NCBI RefSeq assembly: GCF_963576545.1
Contig: NC_083645.1
Coordinates: forward strand, 3,620,001-3,684,000
Reading direction: 5' to 3'
Source of the DNA: Limanda limanda
Taxonomy: Eukaryota; Chordata; Actinopteri; Pleuronectiformes; Pleuronectidae
Length of the DNA stretch: 64,000 nt
In this document: positions 1-11,741 of the stretch, in pieces
How the letters are laid out: each line of letters opens with the position of its first letter
Numbering within the stretch: position 1 is the stretch's first letter
Notes under the pieces: model-generated
Told to the model about the DNA's origin: nothing
Databases searched by the model: none
What the model saw: only the letters and a program-made list of their open reading frames with translations
Made by a program: the position numbers and the translations under genes

Positions 1-107
1 GATGAATGAAAACAGGAAGGATCCCTTTTCCTTCCTACTCAAATGTTTGTTCTATGACTCTGTAACCCAATCTTTCATCTAGCGTTTCACATCCTGTTTT
101 CAGCAAA

Positions 108-340
108 TTAATGCTGAGGCAAAGGCGTAATTTTACAGCGACGGTCCACCTTGGCTTCTGCCATTATCATTTCCCGTCCCTAGCAGTGGTTCTGTGAATG
201 TGTTGCCGGTCAATGCCAGAAACAATTTAAAGGAGATGCCTGTCATTAGCTCTGTGAAGGCTGAAATTACCGGATGTAGGTAGTAGAGGATGCACTCACA
301 GGAGCTTGTGTCATTGTGTCTAGGCACATATGGATCATTA
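108..340. repeat. Tandem duplication, copy 1 (233 bp)
   Basis: The stretch from 'ttaatgctgag' to 'atggatcatta' is repeated immediately downstream with scattered substitutions and small indels. The two copies share the phrases 'ccgtccctagcagtggtt', 'gtgttgccggtcaatgccag' and 'ggagcttgtgtcattgtgtc'. No coding frame is conserved between them. It appears to be a local tandem duplication, old enough to have diverged by several percent. I do not recognise the unit. Confidence 0.85.
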
Positions 341-596
341 TTAATGCTGAGGAAAAAGGCGTAATTTTACAGCGACAGTCCACCTTGGCTTCAGCTGTTA
401 TCATTTGCCGTCCCTAGCAGTGGTTTTGTGAATGTGTTGCCGGTCAATGCCAGAAATGATTTTAATGAGCTGCCAGTCATCAGCTTTGTGAAGGCTGAAA
501 TGTACAGGATGCAGGAGATAGAGAACTGAGGAAGCACTCGCAGGAGCTTGTGTCATTGTGTCCAGCAGTGTTAATTTTGGCAGCTATTTTTGATTT

Positions 597-838
597 AGTC
601 TTAGTCTTAGTCTTTTGACGAAAATGCATATTAGTTTTAGTCACATTTAGTCATTTTTATCCTTCTTAGTTTTAGTCTAGTTTTAGTCGACGAAAACAAA
701 TTACATTTTAGTCTAGTTTTAGTTGACGAAAACGAATTATATTTTAGTCTAGTTTTAGTCGACGAAAAACGAATTATATTTTAGACTAGTTTTAGTCGAC
801 GAAAACAAATTACATTTTAGTCTAGTTTTAGTCACATT
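597..838. repeat. Subterminal minisatellite of the hAT element
   Basis: About five units of roughly 45 bp repeat the phrase 'tttagtctagttttagtcg' followed by 'acgaaaac'. Each unit carries a GTCGAC or GTTGAC core. Arrays like this near hAT ends are known in other families to bind transposase; that role is inferred here, not shown. Confidence 0.8.
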
Positions 839-1657
839 TAATAGCCACATTAAACTCCTTTTCTTCCCTTCTCAGGCCCAGGGACCCACTGTGTTGTGTC
901 TACAACTGCATACTAGTCTAGCTTTCAGTACTTAGGTTGTCCATTAGATATCCCTCCTATAGGTCTATAGCAGGGGTCGGCAACCTTTACTATCAAAAGA
1001 GCCATTTTGCCCCCTCTTCCCCCAAATAAAATTTGTCTGGAGCCGCAAAACATATTTGATAACAAAGCTGATAAAATTTTATATAAAGTTATACTATACT
1101 AATCTGTAGATTATTGCATTTATGAAATTATAGAACAACAATAAAGAAAACTGTTGACATTTTATTTATTTTTACCTGTTACAACAAAGGGAAACACCAA
1201 ATGCTTATGAAGAGGAGAAGAAAATACACAGGCAAGTGTAGGCCTACTTTGAAATAAATTAAACGCAGAACTATGTAGGGTTATTAGAGTCATCCCCATA
1301 TTTGTGGGAAATGTATGAAATAAGAAGTACCCTATTTTGAAATAAATAAAAACATATAGCTGCAGCCTATATATTTTAGTTGGCGAAATGTGAAAACAAA
1401 AAGTGAAAGCAGATCAGACCGGAGGAGGAAACTGAAGCTCGGTAGAAACCAGCTGCAGCTTCTGCTCTGATCCAGAAGCTGCGGCGCTGATCTCAGCGCA
1501 GCTGAGACCAGAGAAACTCTGTGTTTTCAGTGTTTCCATAGTTAAGAAGCAACCGGTGAGTCAGTGAGCGGCCTGCTTCAAGTGAACGAGCTCTGATCTC
1601 AGCTCTCTGAGCGAGTGCGCGGGGGCGGAGCCTCGGGACCGGTGCGCTGTCTGGGAG

Positions 1658-1699
1658 CACACACACACACACGCACACACACACAGACACACACACACT
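1658..1699. repeat. CA microsatellite inside the hAT core
   Basis: An interrupted (AC)n run with G substitutions. The related hAT element at 26668 carries a GT run at the equivalent internal place (26779-26805), so the simple repeat seems to have travelled with the element. Confidence 0.9.
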
Positions 1700-1967
1700 C
1701 GCCGCTCCGGGTACTTCATGACGGCCTGATACGATTATGTTTTTAAAAATGGTTGTGACTTAGTCAACCGCCAACATTTTCGTTTCGTCTCGTCTCGTTA
1801 ACGAAAATTAAAATAGATTTCGTCATAGTTTTTATTTTCAAAGATCCATTTCGTTACGTCTTCGTCTCGTCTTAGTCATGGGAAAAGGGGCGTTAACGAA
1901 TAGTTTTCGTTATCGTTATCGTCAACGAAATTAACACTGGTGTCCAGGCACATATGGATCATTATTT

Positions 1968-2759
1968 ATTCATGTATGTGTTTCCATGGAAAAGGGACAG
2001 TATTTGTACAGTTTGTATTCTGTTGCTTGAATATTCTCTTCTGTGCCTGTATGAATACATCTTTTACTCTAATTCATATTTCCAAGTATGAAATGGTGGC
2101 TGTATGCGTGGAAGCTTATATATGAATCAAATGACCGGGATGGAATAGACTTCTACTCAAAAGCAATGGAGAGAGAGAAGAGAAAATATAATGTTGAACC
2201 ATTCATAGGCCATTAATGCATGGACATATATGGAGTCATCACATCAGTTGTTTGGAGCATAATCAAAGAACTTGTCACATGGATGTACAAATACACAAAC
2301 ACACACGCACAAGCACACACACGATTGTATCACACACTCTGCATACGTTTGCTGATTTATATCCAAGTCACTGCACGAGTTTGCTCGCCTGCGTGTCTGC
2401 CAGAGCATCATGTGACTACCACTCAGTGCTGCCGATGAGGTCTTTCTGAACACGCAGGGTGAATAATTCCTACTTAGCCGGCAACATGCTGCGCCCACCA
2501 GGTCGTGAATGTCACTTTGTGTCGCGGTAATTGGCAGGGTGAGCCACCGCATGGTGATTAGGCAGCTCAGTGTCACCAAAGACATGTGAGTGTCTCAGAA
2601 AAGCACAGAGGGCGGGGGGGGGGGGATGTTACACCAGTTGAATACATATTGTTGCAGAACACGCTTAGTGCAGGTGCATTCATGCAATTTAGGAGCATTT
2701 AAACACAATGTACAGTTGGTGCAGCAGAACATTGCAGTCAATACACTTTTATAAAGTTA
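1968..2759. other. No gene or element recognised
   Basis: This interval holds a short CA-rich patch near 2295-2340 and a G homopolymer near 2612-2625. Open frames on either strand are short and use the CA/GT repeat as coding sequence, with no recognisable domain. I see nothing else to annotate. Confidence 0.6.
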
Positions 2760-2810
2760 ATTTTAGTCTGAATTCAAAAAACATATCTGGAACTGCCCTT
2801 CGACAATTTA

Positions 2811-3050
2811 AATTCTTATGTCTTAGATAGAGAAGTTTACACTGGAAATAGCATATCATCTTTGGCTCCACTAATGTGTGGAGTGCCACAAGCTTTGATT
2901 CTTGGTCCCATCCTATTTCCGCTGTACATGCTCCCATTAGGAAACGTCATCAGCCATTTTAATGGGATATCCTATCATTCCTTTGCCGATGACACCCAAA
3001 TCTACTTGTCCTTCAAGCCAGACAACGTTTGGCACTCGTATTTTAACTAA
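2811..3050 (+). pseudogene. L2-like LINE reverse transcriptase fragment
   Basis: The translation carries the reverse transcriptase signature of vertebrate L2/CR1-type non-LTR retrotransposons. It reads ...SSLAPLMCGVPQ, then LILGPILFPLYMLPLG, then the catalytic FADDTQIYLSF box (YADD-like, with F for Y). Only about 80 codons are left of an enzyme of several hundred residues. The usual GVPQGS has become GVPQAL, the upstream part contains a stop-free but shifted segment, and the frame ends at 3050. It is a dead 5'-truncated copy with no surviving endonuclease. The clade assignment rests on motif memory alone. Confidence 0.8.
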
Positions 3051-3244
3051 AACAAACCGTAGGTCTCATATCAATGCAATCCTTGCATCCTTTTAAGATT
3101 ATCTTTTTCATAGATTTTTCATTTCTTATTTTTTTACCATGTTTGTGTGTGTGTGATTTTTGGGGTTTTTACTACCTGTTGTAGTTTTTTTTTCGGGGAG
3201 GTGCTGTATTTTTCATTTATACACAAAGTAAAACACAACAAACA

Positions 3245-3760
3245 TTATGTGGTGTGGGTGTGTGTGTGAGTGAGTGAGACAGAGGAGCGCTTCTCACTCG
3301 GCTGGTGGAGAGGAGTGCTCGATCCGTGTGCGTCCAGCTGGACTTTGTGCACCGGGTCTCGGCCAGTGGACTCTGAGAATATATGCTCATAGATAACGAT
3401 GTAACGTGTTAGTATCCCTGTGGACAGAGTGGCTGTGACAACGACAAAATTGAGTTGTATGGCGCTGCTGGCAAAGCAGCAGTGAACTTTTTCATTCATC
3501 ACAAGTATAGATATTGACCAATTTTACTTGGATGGAACTCGTGCTCTTAAAAGTTCATTATCCGTACCGGATACTTGTTTCGTCCAAGTATTCGGCTCAA
3601 ACCTACTTATTATGCAAACTTTGTTGGAGGGCAACATACAGCACAAGGGAAGCTGGTTTGTTTCGTTGTTCTTTTTTGCATTTGTGATAAAAATAAGCAC
3701 CAACAACCGAATAAACCTGTTTTACCTTTGCTTATGTATGAAATACTGATAAAGCTTAGT
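3245..3760. repeat. Unclassified interspersed repeat sequence
   Basis: This is a relatively GC-rich block within AT-rich flanks, beginning with a GT run. A 33-bp piece near 3287-3320 (CTCACTCGGCT, GTGGAGAGGAG) recurs with few changes at 50029-50062, so it belongs to a dispersed family. The segment around 3555-3600 has the phrases 'taccggatacttg' and 'ccaagtattcggct', which look like opposing halves of a diverged inverted repeat. No termini could be defined. Confidence 0.35.
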
Positions 3761-6175
3761 TAAAGTGATGGATAAAGTAGTCATGTATTTATGAATTATG
3801 ACGATGAAAAATGTATTATTGAAGACGGAATGTCTATGTAGTACCTTGCATTCTATTGGGTCATGTCACAACAATCAGCAGAAATGTGTAAGCAGAAGAT
3901 TTTAGCAAATTTGCATGTGAGCAGGAGCCATTGGAGCGAGAGGGCAGGGGCAAGCTCTAAAATTAAAAGACCATACTCTTCAATAAGGAGATGAAGGAAA
4001 CTCCGTAAGGTCATAGCTTTAGCCTTCTCTGTGAGTCATTGAATGCAAATGCTGAGGATGAGCTTGTGGAATATAAAAAGTACCACTTACATTATCAACT
4101 GCTGACTTTTGTATGCATACAGAGTTACGGTGGAGCTCTGCCACTAATTCTTATTGGGCTTTAGGCTAGACTGTTGGTGTTCAGCACAACAAAATATGCA
4201 AGACTTTGCAGCTCACCAGCAGCAGTAAAACACTGAGGGTTGATTCAGTGTGTTCCCACGATTTTATGCACTACTTGGTGAAAAGATTATATTTGTGACC
4301 CCACACAGAAGCTAGTGCAAGCTGTTGGTGGTTGGTGTTACCATTGGTTAGAGAAACACACACACAAGCACACACACACACTGATACACCGAATTAAGAG
4401 TGCTCTTGTGCGGCAGGAATCCTATTTTTTAGTATCAAGATGCTACTGGCTAGTTAGAGACCAGTCAATCAACAAGACACATATTCAGTGGCTTCAGAAC
4501 ACATTCAGAGTCCTTCATATTTCTCCCATCAATCTAGTCTCAGTCTAAAAGTGTGGTTTTGTTTTAACCATCCTCGTGAACCCCAAGGTACTCTGGAATG
4601 AGAGTTAGCACAGTGGCCTTGATTTACCCTGCAAACTAGAACTTTCTTTCTTTACCTGATCTCCTGCATTTTGTTACTTTGAATTACTTTAAAGAACACT
4701 TCTCACAGCACTGAGGCTTTTGTGGTGTCCCTCACTTGTAAGTTGCTCCGGATCAGAGTGTTCCAAATGAGTGAATGGAAAAGTAAAATGTGCTGCTTGT
4801 ATCAGTACTGACAATCATTTCAAGAACATAACGGCTAAAGATAAATTAAATTACCCTCATAGAAAGTGTTACCTGGAAAAAAACCCACACAAATTTGCTC
4901 TGAATATGAAATTAAATTGTATTATTCTGAAAGGCTCAGGGTGACACTATCTGAATACAAATGGACAAACTTTATTTGAAGAGATGCTTTATTAGCCAAA
5001 GGCCACAGTTGTAGCATATCAAGGCAGTAGCTTGTATCATTGTCTCTGCTCTTATTGAACATAGACTGAAGCTCTTGTTGTGGGTGGCAGACATTACCCC
5101 TGCACCTTTTGTCATTCTCTCTGTCACGCTGCCACAGGTTGTGTTTGGACAGGTTAATTGGTCAAGATTGATCTGTCACTCCCTAGTGCACACACACAGA
5201 CACACACACAACGACACACACAGACACACTCCTGCACAGACATTAATACTGTGGATCTAAATGTCTGGAGCCGAGCTGATATTTGTTTCATTGATGTATA
5301 TGGGTATTAATGGATGCACAACTCATCAAGAACAGATTAACTGTCCCATTTGTTGTTGTGCTTTGATTGCAATATTGGTAACCTCTTATTTTATGGAAGT
5401 CAATATCTGCTGACAGCTTCTCAATAAGTGGATAACTCCTCATATAAACATACAAGTGTGTGTGTGTGTGCTTTTGTAAACATTAATTTTGTTTTCTGAA
5501 TTGTGCAGACACAGTGCATGCATTATTGAGAGAGGCAGGTATATTATACTAATACAGAACCTTCAAGAACAAGTGTTCTTTCTGTACCAAAAAAATGTCC
5601 AGACCGTTGTTAGGATCATGATTATCTGACTATTTTTGAAACAGTTACGGTGTGTGTGTGCGTGCGTGCATGCGTGCATGCGTGTGTGTGCGTGGTCTCT
5701 CGCCAGTCCCTGCTTGCTGTTAAGCTGTGGTTATACTTGACAGACGTGTCATTGCATGCGCCAACTGTGACGTGAACATGGTGCCTCTACTTTTCATACT
5801 CACGTTTGAGGTGCGGTGACAAGGTGCATTCTTCTACCATACAATAGGTGTCGCCACTGAGACAAATACGACCACATTTCCACAAGTCAGGTTTTCTAGG
5901 GATCTGTTTGTTAAAATAAGCATTACTCCATAGCTTTGCACATTGGGAATATATATTTAACACACTTTTGTCTCACTGTACCCTGCCTAAATAGTGTGAG
6001 AAGTCACAGATACTAAATGACTAACGAGCAGCAGTCCTGAAGTTAAACAGATGCCAACTTCTCCACTCTCTATTTATACCACATCACAATTACAGTATGG
6101 GACTGCATGAGACAAGTCATACATAAATGATGAGCATGAATTCAAAGACCTGTAATGTAGTGTGCTTATGTTTTA

Positions 6176-6191
6176 TTTATATATATGTGTG

Positions 6192-6242
<51 letters not shown>

Positions 6243-6254
6243 TATATATATATT
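6176..6254. repeat. AT dinucleotide microsatellite
   Basis: A nearly pure (AT)n run of about 75 bp, interrupted by GTGTGT at its left end and by one missing T. Self-complementary and prone to cruciform formation and length change. Confidence 0.95.
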
Positions 6255-7099
6255 TAATTTTGCATGATTATAAATGAACATTTCAGTCAAACTGCGTTTG
6301 TCCCACATTATCTAGGTCTCGTGTCACTTTTTAATTGAATTTAGTCTACGATCATTTGTATTTCATCATCTGTTTATTTTCGGTTTTTAGCTATATGATC
6401 TTTTTCATATCAGCTTGTTGAATGTTATTTTTGGATGTCGCTTATACTGACTCTACTAGAAGTTATCAGCGTTTCTTCTCATATCATATCAAGAACTCAG
6501 CTGCAGGGTCCAAATACCAAGATCTTACAGATTTCTTACCAAGGAGGATGTTGAAAGACTGATGTGAAGGAGCGTTTTGTGTATCCTTTAGTTATTTTAT
6601 CTATTAAAGAGGGTATTTTGGATGTGTCCTCTTCATTTCCCTCTGTGTCCTGTCCTAAAACTGCTAACTGAACTTTGCCAACATGCAATCTTCACAATAG
6701 CTGCATTAAACTGTACTTCCACCTGAGCTGAGCTGGGCTCTACTCTGTCAGACCAAACACGTGTGGGTGAACAGCAGCTGAAATTGATCCAAGACGTCTT
6801 TATTTGTACCTGTGTGTATTTTTCGCAGCAGCAGTTTCTATCTGAAAGCTGCCCTTGGGTTGAGTTTCCAGAGAAAGCCACGTCGAGCTTAAGAGATAGA
6901 TTTTGAAAAGACATTAGGGAAATATGTTTTCATTAGAAGCTGATCCAAATAAACACGTCTCATTTGACAGTGGAGCAGGTCAGCTATTTTAAACGTCCAG
7001 CTCAGCAGCTGAGTAGGATTTGAAGTTGCCATGTACCCCCGCCTTTAATTTAGAGTGGGCCTGGGATTACAGTTGGGGAAGGAAGAAAGAGAAAAAATA

Positions 7100-7400
7100 A
7101 AATGCTTTTGATTTTTTTTTCATCTCCCTCTGTGTATGTTCATGTTTTCTTTCTGTCCTCGTACCTCTCTCCCCTGGATCCCTGAACATTCTCTAGCTTC
7201 CTCTCTTTTTCTCACTCCATCTGTGGGTCTAGTTCTATCTTGCTCCATTTTCCTCTCTCATGTTCATATTGCCTTACTCTTGATCTCACCCATGTTTTTT
7301 TGTGGCCATCTGTCTCTCTCTTTTTCTTCCACTGCATTTCCATTTGCCATATCATTTTTTTCTAGCTCTATCCATCTCTGATCTTCTCTCATTCCCTCTT
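7100..7400. repeat. Pyrimidine-rich tract
   Basis: The plus strand is dominated by C and T (TCTCTC and TTTTCC phrases) for about 300 bp. This produces an artefactual open frame rich in Ser, Phe and Leu. There is no evidence of a gene. Confidence 0.6.
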
Positions 7401-10400
7401 CTTACAGCCCTGAAATCAAGCACTAACTTGTAGCCAAGGAATATCACACATCAACTAAAGTAATCTAACAGCTATTACCAGATGACTGGAGATAATTCAA
7501 TTAAATGATCACTGTCCTGCAGGTATGGTGGATGAACTACTCCTGTTCATATCATTTCCATTTGTTCTGCTTTTGTTGTTATTAATTGTTCCTATATTGC
7601 CTGTTTTCTGCCAATAGATTGTTTCAGCTAAATCTTACACACTGGACCTTTTAAGGTGTAATACATATCAAGAGCATTGTTTCAATCTATGTTTGCTGGC
7701 TTGCAGTCTTCTTCTCCAGTCTTTTTGTTGGCCTGTGGTTTCTGTGCTCATTACCACCACCTACTGTGGCCGACAAATTGAAACGAGTGGCAGGAATGTG
7801 AATTGTGTGTGTATGCACGAGACAAACTTAATGGGTATTGTCCAATAAACGATTATCCCATGGTGCTGCTGCTGATCACTATATTCTGAAGGGTACATGA
7901 AAAAGGGTAACTTGAAATTCAGAACCTTATTTACCAGTATACTTTTAAAAAGGTTCTGCAGCAGGCATGACCATACGTCTACGTAATATGTTGGACATAT
8001 GGGGTCAGGGGACATCAACCCTCAGTGTAACGTGGACACAGATGAAATTAGTTATAGCACAGACCTGCATGGGTCTCAATCCAGCTGAACGTGGATGCCT
8101 AACATGTTTGTTGCTGTTCTGTACACAGACATTGTTCAACAAACACAGCTAAAGAAACATATTTCCCACACAACTTGATGGAGAGGATTTATGGGTTATA
8201 TCTGTATCTATATCTGTCGAGATGGTCATACAAAGGCCGTGCCCGAAATTCAGAGCTGAATAAAAATAATTATTCATTTCAAAGTGTATAACTCAAAAGA
8301 AAAGCACCCAGTGAAGTGCATACCTCGGCCAAGGCACAACAGTCCACTTATGAAATCACATTAAATTCACTAGATGAGGATTTTGAGTTGGATCTCCACA
8401 TAATTAAAAACACAGTGTTGTCTGTGTGTTGGTGGAGGCATGACTATTCTCTCTCTGCTGGGCTACCCACCTGCATCTTATCTACCTCATCAATGGCAAC
8501 ACTTAAAGCCCGGACCTTGCAGTCCCTCTTTGCTGGGTTGTTCCTTCCACTTGTACAGTTGCGCTCTGGATGAGTCTAGTGAATATGCTACTTGGAATGT
8601 TTGATCTCGCTTGGTGTCTTTTCTCGTCTGCTCCCCTGTTCAGCCGTAGTTTTGTTGTAAATCCTGTTAATTATCAAAGGAGCGCTGATGACAACACATC
8701 ACCTTTGGTGCTGCAAATATGTACAACACTAAGATATTCATCTGATCATTGGCCTCATTGCTTGTGTGTGTGTCTGATGGAAGTAAATTATCTATTGCTC
8801 ACTGCAAAAGTTCTACTCAGAACAGTGGTTCTTTGAATGTATCAGGAAAACCAACAGGCAGCTGAAACCGCTGAAGCATGATAACTAGAGCATTAAACTA
8901 GATGCCTGCTTGCAGTTAATCAATCAATGCTCAGCTCTGGGAAGTGAAGAGATGCATAACAAGATGAGGTGATGAGGGGGAAGAACAGTACCTGATTACT
9001 GAGCCCACAACAGGTTTTGCAGTATGTCCCTGTTCTGGGCATCCCAAACAAAAGGTGGCCTGATTGCATTCCCTTAACGTTTCTTTATTTGACACAAGCA
9101 ATAAACAAGGAGGATTGCACAGCAGTGATCAAATGTATTGCGGGAAGCATGGAAGCTCACCACTGTAGCCTCTGTATAGTATAGATCTGGAATCACATCA
9201 AGGAATCAATATCCATTTGGTTGAGTGTAGTGTAGCGTTATGGCAGAATTTAATATACACTCGTAAATGGGCCAGCAGCTCCTCTTGGAGCTAATTATGA
9301 TAGTTTATTTAAATTGATCAGTCTCATATGAAGCTGTGACTTCCACTTCAATGGAGATTTGTTCTTCAAAAGGAAAACTGGCAACGATTGTGCTCCTATA
9401 AAAGGCAATTTACTGACTGCTGTCTACTTACATGGAATAAATTCAATGACTGAGTGGTAAAAGAGACACAGTGGAACAAATTAACCATTTAACAAAGAGA
9501 TGAAATGAGCAATGTCTTAACTTGCTGTGATGATGAAAGATCAAGGAAGGAGAACTAGGTAATAGTATTGAAGGTCATAATACAACAAATGATGGCAGGA
9601 CAGTAATAATTGGCTGAGTTTACTTGATCATTCCTTCCTTTGATGGAACCCAAAGCAGTGATGGACGGTAACCTTACATCCAATCTAGGGACTTTCACAG
9701 AAATTGTGTTGGTTTCCTGGTGAAGGAGGCTGCTGTCTCGGATGTTTCAGGGTATAAGTCTTGTCAGCATTCATCTCCTCCGGAACAATTTTTTTTGGTG
9801 AGATGCAACCTGTGTATTTCTGAAGAAAATTGCAAACAGTGAAAAGGTGCGTGACGCCCCCAGCAGGTCTATCGGTATATCGATATATATTTTCCACCTT
9901 TTTAATCTAGCAAAAGCGGATTTAGACATGCTCTATATGCATTTGCGACTCATGTTTACTCTTATATGACCAGGCAGAGGGTTTGAAAAATGTATGGTTT
10001 CAAACTCCAGCCTGAAGACTACTTCAATAGTGCATGATGTTTATTTAGTAAATTGTGGTTCCATTTACAGTAAGGTGAGGATGTCAATCAACAAGTGACG
10101 TCACAGTGGGTTATCATGGGTCGACTGTATTGCTACCTTTGTTCTGAAGTTGGTGAAAATATTTTCACAGTTTCAGAACTTGTACATCTCTTGTCTTACC
10201 TGTCAGGTCTGTTTTACAGTCCCAGTCCTTCCTCACCTGTCCACTAGATGCCCTCAGTGTGCCGGCTTGTTTTGCACACCTGCAACTCAACTCGCCAGCC
10301 CTCGTCTGCAGCAGGATTTATCTCATTAATAATTAGTCTCTGTATCAGGTTTTATCGGATTAGGCTTCTTTTGTGTTGCTGCTGCTCTTTTTCTTGCCTG

Positions 10401-10601
10401 TTTACCTTTTGTCCGCGTTATCTGGTGTCTGATGATTTATTCATGTTAGGGACTCAAGTGTGAAACTGAGTAATGACATTGAATATCCGCTTCGCTTGTC
10501 TTCATCCACGTCACACACCTGTTTCTGAGCCTCCATGGTTTGATGCCATACTATAACTTGAACATGCATAAGGAGAAAAGACAACTAAATCATTAGCATA
10601 C

Positions 10602-11225
10602 TGTAATGGAAAATTATTACATATCATGACACAACAAGCAATTATCAATTCTGGATGTTTAATTCAAACCGTCTGCGGACGGTTTACAAAGGTCAAGTCA
10701 CGACAACAGACTTGACCTCAATGGCACAGAGCTCAAACATCACGGTGACAGATGTGAGGGCAATGGCAAATGAGCTCTCAAAAGTACACTCCATTTATAC
10801 AATCAGATCCCTCCTCTCCACAGTAAAATACATTTGTCCAATCAGCTTCTCTCCATGTCGTTACAGGAAGACCAGACATTGGTCTCTGGCGGTCTCTTTG
10901 AAGTTTGAACAAGATGCTAAACGCATCTTGTTCCAGACCCTGTGAGTTTCTCAGAGATCTCCTGTCTCTGCAGGTCACACCTATTAGCCTTTGAAGCTCC
11001 CTGCTGCAGAAGACTTAATTGGCCCCTGTTGAGAAACCTTTTGTTCACACTAGACTGAGAAGGCCACGTCTATAAGGCCCTTCAAGAGCATTATGCATAG
11101 TGTTAACTTGAGCTAAACTCTGACTATGAGTCTTAAACACAGAAATACATCTTTCAGTAAACTTCTTTCTATATAAATGTAATCTGTTACATTTGAACAT
11201 GTCTAAATACAAAATTCCCATCACA
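10602..11225 (-). repeat. 3' LTR of the endogenous retrovirus
   Basis: This 624-bp LTR matches the one at 16040-16663 except for A versus G at 10610/16048. Read on the minus strand it begins TGTGATGGG and ends CCCATTACA in the partner copy (CCATTACA here). It holds a TATA box at 10793-10799, an ATTAAA poly(A) signal at 10658-10663, and three perfect inverted repeats: 10666-10685, 10691-10717 and 10907-10933. Short open frames inside it (for example 10655-10945) are duplicated in both LTRs and have no coding meaning. Confidence 0.95.
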
Positions 11226-11240
11226 ATTCCTCCCTTTTTA
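11226..11240 (-). promoter_or_regulatory. Polypurine tract of the endogenous retrovirus
   Basis: On the minus strand the bases AAAAAGGGAGGAAT lie directly against the 5' edge of the 3' LTR. This is the position and composition of a retroviral polypurine tract, the primer for plus-strand DNA synthesis. It fixes the orientation of the element independently of the gag frame. Confidence 0.85.
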
Positions 11241-11370
11241 TCCATCTGGGATCAACATCTTTATAACATCTCATCATTTAGATTGGGAATTTTCCAGGAT
11301 ATGTGAATTAAAGAAGTAACACTAGTCTTAGTGCAAAAACAATACAACAGAGTTACACAATTGAAAATGA

Positions 11371-11741
11371 TCAGTTTCTACAAACTTCAATAACGTATTT
11401 TACAATTATTAACATGATGATCATCATATTATCAAAATGTTCACTGTATTGGTGCCACACTTCGTCCTGATCGTGTGTCGAACACCTCCTTGTTGAAGAA
11501 CATCTTGTTTCAGAGACATCTTGTATGCTCTGACTTTGATGATCAGAAATTTGATGTTGTTCCTGCCAAGCATTCGTGAGCAGGGAAACCATCTCTTTTC
11601 CCTTGAATGCTTCTCAGTCGTATAATCATGTGTTGCTGATCTCCTGTTGGTGCGGTTGTGTTCAGCGTGTAGCTCTTCAAATGTGTTGACTCTCCTTGCA
11701 ACACCTAAAAATTTCAGACTGAAGCTCACACACTGGCACAA
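11371..11741 (-). pseudogene. Possible envelope (TM) remnant of the retrovirus
   Basis: Two overlapping minus-strand frames (11741-11424 and 11592-11371) occupy the position expected for the end of env, between the integrase-like segment and the polypurine tract. One contains a basic REKR stretch that could be a former furin-type cleavage site, next to an NRT glycosylation motif. The other ends in a hydrophobic run (IIMLIIVKYVI) like a short membrane anchor. The two are in different frames, so the gene is broken. Sequence similarity was not tested and the call rests mainly on position, so it is tentative. Confidence 0.3.

Larger units (their letters stand above)
566..1939. mobile_element. Non-autonomous hAT element (1374 bp), internally chimeric
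   Basis: The inserted block starts CAGTGTTAATTTTGG and ends CGAAATTAACACTG, which are inverted terminal repeats. It is flanked by a perfect 8-bp duplication GTGTCCAG at 558-565 and 1940-1947. An 8-bp target and CAGTG-type ends are features of the hAT superfamily. The left 270 bp is an array of ~45-bp subterminal repeats built on TTTAGTCGACGAAAAC. The right 180 bp has related GTTAACGAAA and GTCAACGAAA motifs. No transposase frame is present. From 971 the interior switches to sequence of another hAT family beginning CAGGGGTCGGCAACC, without a matching right end, so this copy is a mosaic or contains a truncated nested element. Confidence 0.9.
341..1966. repeat. Tandem duplication, copy 2, split by a hAT insertion
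   Basis: This is the second copy of the 233-bp unit at 108-340. It runs from 341 to 565 and resumes at 1948-1966 with 'gcacatatggatcattatt', the same words that end copy 1. Between the halves lies a 1374-bp transposon plus its 8-bp target duplication, so copy 1 serves as an empty-site reference for the insertion. Confidence 0.85.
3770..10596. other. Long non-coding stretch with simple repeats
   Basis: No exon, RNA gene or complete element is recognised in this 6.8 kb. Small CA/GT runs occur near 4350-4382, 5186-5230 and 5455-5470. A mixed GT/GC run lies at 5646-5690. A long AT run and a pyrimidine-rich tract are listed separately. Phrases near 5720-5880 and 7620-7660 (the latter 'acacactggacctttt') resemble dispersed fish repeats, but I cannot set their ends. 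Confidence 0.5.

Noticed and set aside
7136..7381. Hydrophobic Ser/Phe/Leu-rich frames here and at 41563-41844 and 60438-60704, suggesting membrane proteins
   Set aside because: They are translations of pyrimidine-rich tracts.
10097..10104. TGACGTCA (CRE) here and near 33014 as promoter sites
   Set aside because: An 8-base motif with no linked start site or gene is expected by chance.
10655..10978. Open frames of 96 and 66 codons repeated identically at 16093-16416
   Set aside because: They lie inside the two LTRs. The duplication is the LTR itself and there is no coding signal.
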